Assembly (NCBI GenBank): GCA_014858325.1
Contig: RKCM01000116.1
Coordinates: forward strand, 1-9,842
Length of the DNA stretch: 9,842 nucleotides
Source of the DNA: Oscillospiraceae bacterium
GTDB taxonomy: Bacteria > Bacillota > Clostridia > Oscillospirales > Ruminococcaceae
Direction: 5' to 3'
The notes beneath the pieces were generated by a model. That model was given only the letters and a program-made list of their open reading frames with translations, made no database searches and was not told where the DNA came from. A program made the translations under genes and the position numbers. This document shows positions 6,480-9,842 of the stretch, piece by piece (the stretch's first letter is position 1; each line of letters begins with the position of its first letter).

Positions 6480-6510
6480 CTTCGGTGACACCTCTCCTAA
6501 TAGGCGAGGC
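6468..6510. repeat. Short intergenic palindromic element made of two adjacent hairpins
   Basis: GTCACC (6475-6480) pairs with GGTGAC (6484-6489) around TTC. This hairpin is flanked by a direct repeat ACCTCTCC at 6467-6474 and 6490-6497. A second, imperfect hairpin follows: CCTC-T-CCT (6491-6498) with AGG-C-GAGG (6502-6509), loop AAT and one T/C mismatch. This layout resembles short palindromic intergenic repeats that I recall in gut Clostridia such as Faecalibacterium. Only one copy lies in this window, so the repeat status is inference. Confidence 0.45.
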
Positions 6511-6518
6511 AAGAAAAA

Positions 6519-6551
6519 GTGGGCTGTCCACGGATCACGCAGACAGCCCAC
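6519..6551 (-). terminator. Intrinsic terminator after mglC
   Basis: On the minus strand GTGGGCTGTC and GACAGCCCAC form a perfect 10-bp stem (6542-6551 with 6519-6528) around a 13-base loop, followed directly by TTTTTCTT. It begins 18 bases after the mglC stop codon and should end the mgl transcript. Confidence 0.93.
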
Positions 6552-6568
6552 AAGGTTGCTTTTATCGC

Positions 6569-7567
6569 TTACTTCTTCGCCAGATACTTGCGGATATCGA
6601 TGGCGACAGCCACGATGATGACGAGGCCCTGGACGATGTAAGTGTAGGAGGAGTTGACGTTCATGAACTGCAGAGCGACCTTCATCAGCTCAAAGACCAG
6701 AACGCCGACCAGGATGCCGGGCACGGTGCCGACACCGCCGGTGGTAGAAACGCCGCCGATGGTAGAAGCCGCAATGGCGTCCAGCTCATAGCCCTGTGCC
6801 GTGTTGACGGATGCGCCGCCGGACTTTGCTGCCAGCAGGCAGCCGGCCAGACCGAACATGCAGGAGGCCAGGATGTAGATGCGGATCTTGGTAGCGGGCA
6901 CGTTGACACCGGCCACCTCCGCAGCGGCTTCGTTGCCGCCGATGGCGTACATATACTTGCCGTGGCGGGTCTTGTTGTACAGGAACCAGAAGCAGGCAGC
7001 CACGACCAGGGCGATCCAGATCAGAACGGGGACGCCGACGATGGTGTTGGATGCCAGAGAGGTGAAGTTCTTGTTCAGGGAGCCGATGGGGGTACCGCCG
7101 GTGTACACCAGGCAGATACCGTAAACCACCTGCTGCATGCCCAGGGTGGCGATAAAGGGCTGCACCTTCAGGTAGGAGACGACCAGGCCGTTGGCCAGAC
7201 CCACGATGGCGCAGATGGCGATGACCAGCAGGAAGACCACGGGGGTGGGCAGGGTGGGCATATTGGGGTAGAACTTACCGGCAGCGCCCTCGGTCTGCGC
7301 AAAGATGCAGGCCAGGCAGGCTGCAAAGCCAGCCAGACGGCCGGCGGACAGATCGTTGCCGGTGGTGATCAGACAGCCAGAGATGCCCAGCGCGATGATG
7401 TAGCGGATGGACACGTTCTTGAACAGGTTGATCAGGTTTGCAACCGCAAAGAAGTTGGGGTGGATGATGCCGACGACCAGCGAAACAGCCAGCATCAAAA
7501 CGATGATCGCGTTATTGCCAAGCCATTTTTTCACAGACTTGCCAGTTACTTTCTTGGTAGCTTCCAC
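6569..7567 (-). CDS. mglC: Galactose/methyl-galactoside ABC importer, membrane permease MglC
   Basis: The 332-residue protein is the channel-forming subunit of a CUT2-class sugar importer. It matches MglC over its whole length: IRYIIALGISGCLITTGNDL (54-73) continuing SAGRLAG, PFIATLGM (137-144), NKTRHGKYMYAIGGNEAAAE (198-217) with VAGVNV after it as the ATPase-contact segment, ELDAIAASTIGGVSTTGGVG (261-280), and the C-terminal VAIDIRKYLAKK like the VALDSLKYARKK of the enterobacterial protein. About 8-10 hydrophobic segments are visible. The start is a GTG (7565-7567) with AAGGAGG nine bases upstream. Only 18 bases separate it from the mglA stop, and its ribosome site lies in that gap, so the two are co-transcribed and probably translationally close. 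It works with MglA (energy) and MglB (sugar capture). Assignment to galactose/glucose rather than ribose is supported by the adjacent Ca2+-loop binding protein. Confidence 0.94.
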   Translation of the reverse strand: MEATKKVTGKSVKKWLGNNAIIVLMLAVSLVVGIIHPNFFAVANLINLFKNVSIRYIIALGISGCLITTGNDLSAGRLAGFAACLACIFAQTEGAAGKFYPNMPTLPTPVVFLLVIAICAIVGLANGLVVSYLKVQPFIATLGMQQVVYGICLVYTGGTPIGSLNKNFTSLASNTIVGVPVLIWIALVVAACFWFLYNKTRHGKYMYAIGGNEAAAEVAGVNVPATKIRIYILASCMFGLAGCLLAAKSGGASVNTAQGYELDAIAASTIGGVSTTGGVGTVPGILVGVLVFELMKVALQFMNVNSSYTYIVQGLVIIVAVAIDIRKYLAKK

Positions 7568-7585
7568 AATAGACAGCCTCCTTGT

Positions 7586-9127
7586 TTACTGATTGGCCGC
7601 TGCCGCCTCGGGCGCGGTCTCAAACTGGGTGGCCAGAGCCATGATGTTCTCCTGGGTGGCCTCCTTGCCGTCGATAAAGCCGGTGATACGGCCATCGCAC
7701 ATGACCATGACACGGTTGGACATACCGATGATCTCGCTCATTTCGGAAGAGATCATGATGATGCTCTTGCCCTGCTTGGCCAGCTCGGCGATGATGCAGT
7801 AGATCTCGTACTTTGCACCGACGTCGATGCCGCGGGTGGGCTCGTCCAGAATGAGGACGTCCGGGTTATTGGCCAGCCAGCGGGCGATCAGCACCTTTTG
7901 CTGGTTGCCGCCGGAAAGGCTCTTGATCTGGGTCTTGGGGCTGGGCACCTTGATGGCCATTTTCTCTTTGTTGGTCTGCACCAGGTCCAGGATCTTCTTA
8001 TCGTCCAGCATGATGGGGCCCTTGCGCAGCGTGTCCAGCGAGGCGATGGAGATGTTGTCGGCCACACTCAGCACACCCATGATGCCGGTGGCGCGGCGGT
8101 CCTCCGTCAGCAGAGCCACGCTCTTCTGGATGGCGTCGCGGGGCTGCTTGATGGTAACTTCCTCGCCCTTGATCCATACCTTGCCGGTGGTGTGAGCGCG
8201 GAGGCCGAAGATGCCCTCCATCAGCTCGGTGCGCTGAGCGCCCACCAGACCGGCCACGCCCAGGATCTCGCCCTTCTTCAGCTCAAAGCTGCAGTGGCGG
8301 AAGGAGCGCGGGTGGATGGAGGTGAAATCTTCCACCTTCATCATCACCTCGTCGGAGGGGTGGTTCTCCAGCGGGGGGAACAGGTTGGACAGCTCACGGC
8401 CGACCATCTTGGCGATGATCTCTTCCTTGGTCATGTTGGCCACATCCCACTTGCCGATGTAGTGACCATCGCGCATGATGGTGACTTCGTCGGCAATGAC
8501 CTTGATCTCGTCCATCTTGTGGCTGATGTAGACCAGCGCAACGCCCTGCGCCTTCAGCTCCCGCATGATGCGGAAGAGGGACTCGACCTCGTTGGCCGTC
8601 AGGGACGAGGTGGGCTCGTCCAAGATCAGGACCTTACAGTTGGCGGAAACCGCCTTGGCAATTTCCACCATCTGCATCTGAGCAATGCTCAGGCTGCCCA
8701 GCTTTGCATGGGAGTTGATGTCCAGCTTCAGCTTCTTCAGCAGTTCATCGGTGTCCTTATACATTTTGGCGTGGTCCACGATGGTGATGGGGCCTGCCTT
8801 TTTGGTGGGGTAACGGCCCAGCCAGATGTTCTCAGCCACGGTGCGGGCCGGGATGGGCTGCAGCTCCTGATGCACCATCGCGATGCCGCGGTTCAGTGCT
8901 TCCAGCGGGTTCGGGATGTTCGTTTTTTCCCCTTCGTATTCGATCTCGCCTTCGTCCATCTTGTAAATGCCGAACATACATTTCATCAGGGTGGACTTGC
9001 CGGCACCGTTTTCGCCCATCAGGGCCATCACTTTGCCGGGGCGGAGCTCCAACTGAGCGTGATCCAGCGCTTTGACGCCGGGGAAGGTCTTGACCACGCC
9101 TTTCATTACCAGACGGTATTCTGACAT
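7586..9127 (-). CDS. mglA: Galactose/methyl-galactoside ABC importer, ATP-binding protein MglA
   Basis: The 513-residue protein contains two fused ABC ATPase domains, the form used by CUT2 sugar importers. Domain 1 has Walker A GENGAGKST (38-46), Q-loop VHQELQ, the family-typical altered signature LSIAQMQMVEIAKA (146-159), Walker B VLILDEP (166-172) and switch His203 in YISHKMDEI. Domain 2 starts KGEILGVAGLVGAQRTEL (285-302), where Walker A is degenerate as in all MglA/RbsA proteins. It goes on with LTEDRR (340-345), a good signature LSGGNQQKVLIARWL (404-418) and VLILDEPTRGIDVGAKYEIY (424-443). One fully competent ATP site per monomer is therefore expected. The ATG at 9125-9127 has AAGGAGG nine bases upstream. 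It is the middle gene of mglB-mglA-mglC and follows a strong intercistronic hairpin. The closest match is MglA rather than RbsA, consistent with its neighbours. Confidence 0.95.
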   Translation of the reverse strand: MSEYRLVMKGVVKTFPGVKALDHAQLELRPGKVMALMGENGAGKSTLMKCMFGIYKMDEGEIEYEGEKTNIPNPLEALNRGIAMVHQELQPIPARTVAENIWLGRYPTKKAGPITIVDHAKMYKDTDELLKKLKLDINSHAKLGSLSIAQMQMVEIAKAVSANCKVLILDEPTSSLTANEVESLFRIMRELKAQGVALVYISHKMDEIKVIADEVTIMRDGHYIGKWDVANMTKEEIIAKMVGRELSNLFPPLENHPSDEVMMKVEDFTSIHPRSFRHCSFELKKGEILGVAGLVGAQRTELMEGIFGLRAHTTGKVWIKGEEVTIKQPRDAIQKSVALLTEDRRATGIMGVLSVADNISIASLDTLRKGPIMLDDKKILDLVQTNKEKMAIKVPSPKTQIKSLSGGNQQKVLIARWLANNPDVLILDEPTRGIDVGAKYEIYCIIAELAKQGKSIIMISSEMSEIIGMSNRVMVMCDGRITGFIDGKEATQENIMALATQFETAPEAAAANQ

Positions 9128-9188
9128 TCCGCAGAGCCTCCTTGTGTATGGGTTGTGGTGCCCGGAACAGCCCCCTACTTAAAAGAAG

Positions 9189-9223
9189 GCGCGTGCGTGG
9201 AGAAATCTCTCGCACGCACGCGC
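9189..9223 (-). terminator. Intercistronic stem-loop between mglB and mglA (attenuator or mRNA-stabilising hairpin)
   Basis: GCGCGTGCGTG (9189-9199) and CACGCACGCGC (9213-9223) form a perfect 11-bp stem around a 13-base loop. Read on the minus strand it is followed by CTTCTTTT, an imperfect U-rich tail. It lies 70 bases after the mglB stop and 61 before the mglA start. Because mglA needs transcription to pass this point, it is best read as a partial terminator or as a 3' protector of mglB mRNA. Either would make the binding protein more abundant than the membrane components, a known pattern in sugar ABC operons. No separate mglA promoter was recognised in the gap. Confidence 0.7.
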
Positions 9224-9293
9224 TTTATTCGCTTTCAATCAAGCGGGGCGATCACTGCGCACCTTGCAACTGTGGGGATTGCCCAGCTGTTTC

Positions 9294-9842
9294 TTAGAGG
9301 TACTGAGCAGCGTTCTCGGTAGTGACCTTGACGTAGTCGACCCAGTAGTACTCTTCCACGCTGCCGCCCTCGACGAACAGCTTGGTAGCGTCGGCAGCGG
9401 CGGTAGCCTGGCCCACGTCGTCGTTCAGGACGGTGCCGGTCATCTTGCCATCGACAACGTTCTGGACAGCTTCCTTCAGTGCGTCAACACCGACCAGATA
9501 GATGTCCTTGCCAACGGTGCGGCCAGCCTGCTCGATGGACTGCAGAGCGCCCAGAGCCATTGCGTCGTTGTTGCAGAAGACGACTTCGATCTTGTCGCCG
9601 TACTGAGCCAGAGCGTTTGCAACGTCCTGCTGTGCGGTGGTCTGATCCCAGTTGTCCAGGTACTCATACAGGCACTCGACTTCCTTGCCGGCGTCGGTCA
9701 GAGCCTTGATGGAGTACTCGGTACGATACTGTGCATCGATGTTCTCGGGGTCGCCCTTGCACATGATGTAGGTGATCTTGCCGTCGCCGTTGATATCGCC
9801 CTGGGTCTCGGTCTCCAGGATCAGCTCGCCCTGGTAAGTACC
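9294..9842 (-). CDS. mglB: Galactose/glucose-binding protein MglB (partial, N-terminal half beyond window)
   Basis: The last 182 codons of a periplasmic-type sugar-binding protein run from the right edge to a TAA at 9294-9296. In this Gram-positive setting it would be a membrane-anchored lipoprotein, but the signal sequence is off the window. Features specific to the galactose/glucose-binding protein, by visible residue number, are as follows. The Ca2+-binding loop DINGDGKIT is at 16-24, equivalent to DLNKDGQIQ of E. coli, with its distant partner Glu in KIEVVFCNND at 84-93. A sugar-contact Arg is in DAQYRTEYSIKAL. The stacking Trp is in NWDQTTAQQD (64-73). NNDAMALGAL (91-100), GVDALKEA (118-125) and MTGTVLNDDVGQA complete the set. 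The Ca2+ loop separates it from the ribose-binding proteins. It is the first visible gene of the mglBAC operon; promoter and signal peptide lie outside. Confidence 0.93.
   Translation of the reverse strand, partial: GTYQGELILETETQGDINGDGKITYIMCKGDPENIDAQYRTEYSIKALTDAGKEVECLYEYLDNWDQTTAQQDVANALAQYGDKIEVVFCNNDAMALGALQSIEQAGRTVGKDIYLVGVDALKEAVQNVVDGKMTGTVLNDDVGQATAAADATKLFVEGGSVEEYYWVDYVKVTTENAAQYL

Noticed and set aside
6092..9124. A 1010-codon open frame on the plus strand, and a 496-codon minus-strand open frame opposite the permease (4592-6082).
   Set aside because: Both are antisense shadows of mglC/mglA and the permease. The predicted products are His/Gly/Asp/Gln-rich low-complexity sequence with no family features, as expected opposite GC-rich genes that avoid certain codons.
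285..9127. A new defence, phage or mobile system hidden in the window.
   Set aside because: All sizeable genes are assigned to housekeeping, transport or a PLP-fold protein. No nuclease, helicase, recombinase, reverse transcriptase, toxin-antitoxin pair or CRISPR-like repeat is present.
9771..9797. A dockerin-type repeat (DINGDGKIT) hinting at a cellulosome protein.
   Set aside because: There is only one loop, embedded in a periplasmic-binding-protein fold where this Ca2+ site is a known feature of galactose/glucose-binding proteins.

Overview
The window is high-GC, low-repeat bacterial chromosome, densely coded with short intergenic gaps. Strong AGGAGG-type ribosome binding sites, sigma-A-type promoters, the ylxM-ffh-rpsP order and Firmicutes-like protein sequences point to a clostridial gut bacterium. 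Faecalibacterium or a close relative in the Oscillospiraceae/Ruminococcaceae fits best; this is inferred from style and gene content, not from a marker search. No gap between genes exceeds about 210 bases, and no tRNA, rRNA, CRISPR array, transposase, phage gene or integrase is visible.

Bases 1-2105 (minus strand) are a housekeeping block read as promoter, ylxM, ffh, then rpsP, which runs off the left edge. It makes the protein parts of the signal recognition particle system and ribosomal protein S16. A divergent promoter drives a plus-strand pair at 2262-4513: a cysteine-synthase-like (PLP fold type II) protein and a MATE-family exporter 14 bases downstream. The first protein appears to lack the PLP-binding lysine and the usual substrate loop. 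A separate plus-strand gene at 4667-6037, with its own promoter and a GC-rich leader hairpin, encodes a purine/nucleobase permease of the AzgA/PbuG type. It ends in a long, near-perfect, probably bidirectional terminator shared with a small convergent minus-strand gene (6107-6424) for a coiled-coil, single-membrane-segment protein of unknown function.

Bases 6519-9842 (minus strand) are a galactose/glucose ABC importer operon, read as mglB (cut by the right edge), a strong intercistronic hairpin, mglA, mglC and a terminator. MglB binds the sugar outside the membrane, MglC forms the channel and MglA hydrolyses ATP. The hairpin between mglB and mglA sits where it could raise binding-protein mRNA relative to transporter mRNA.

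Nothing here is a clear new multi-gene system. The item most worth a second look is the cysteine-synthase-like protein with a dismantled active site, co-transcribed with an exporter. Next are the unknown small membrane protein, a palindromic intergenic repeat that supplies its -35 box, and the hairpins in the permease leader and the mgl operon.
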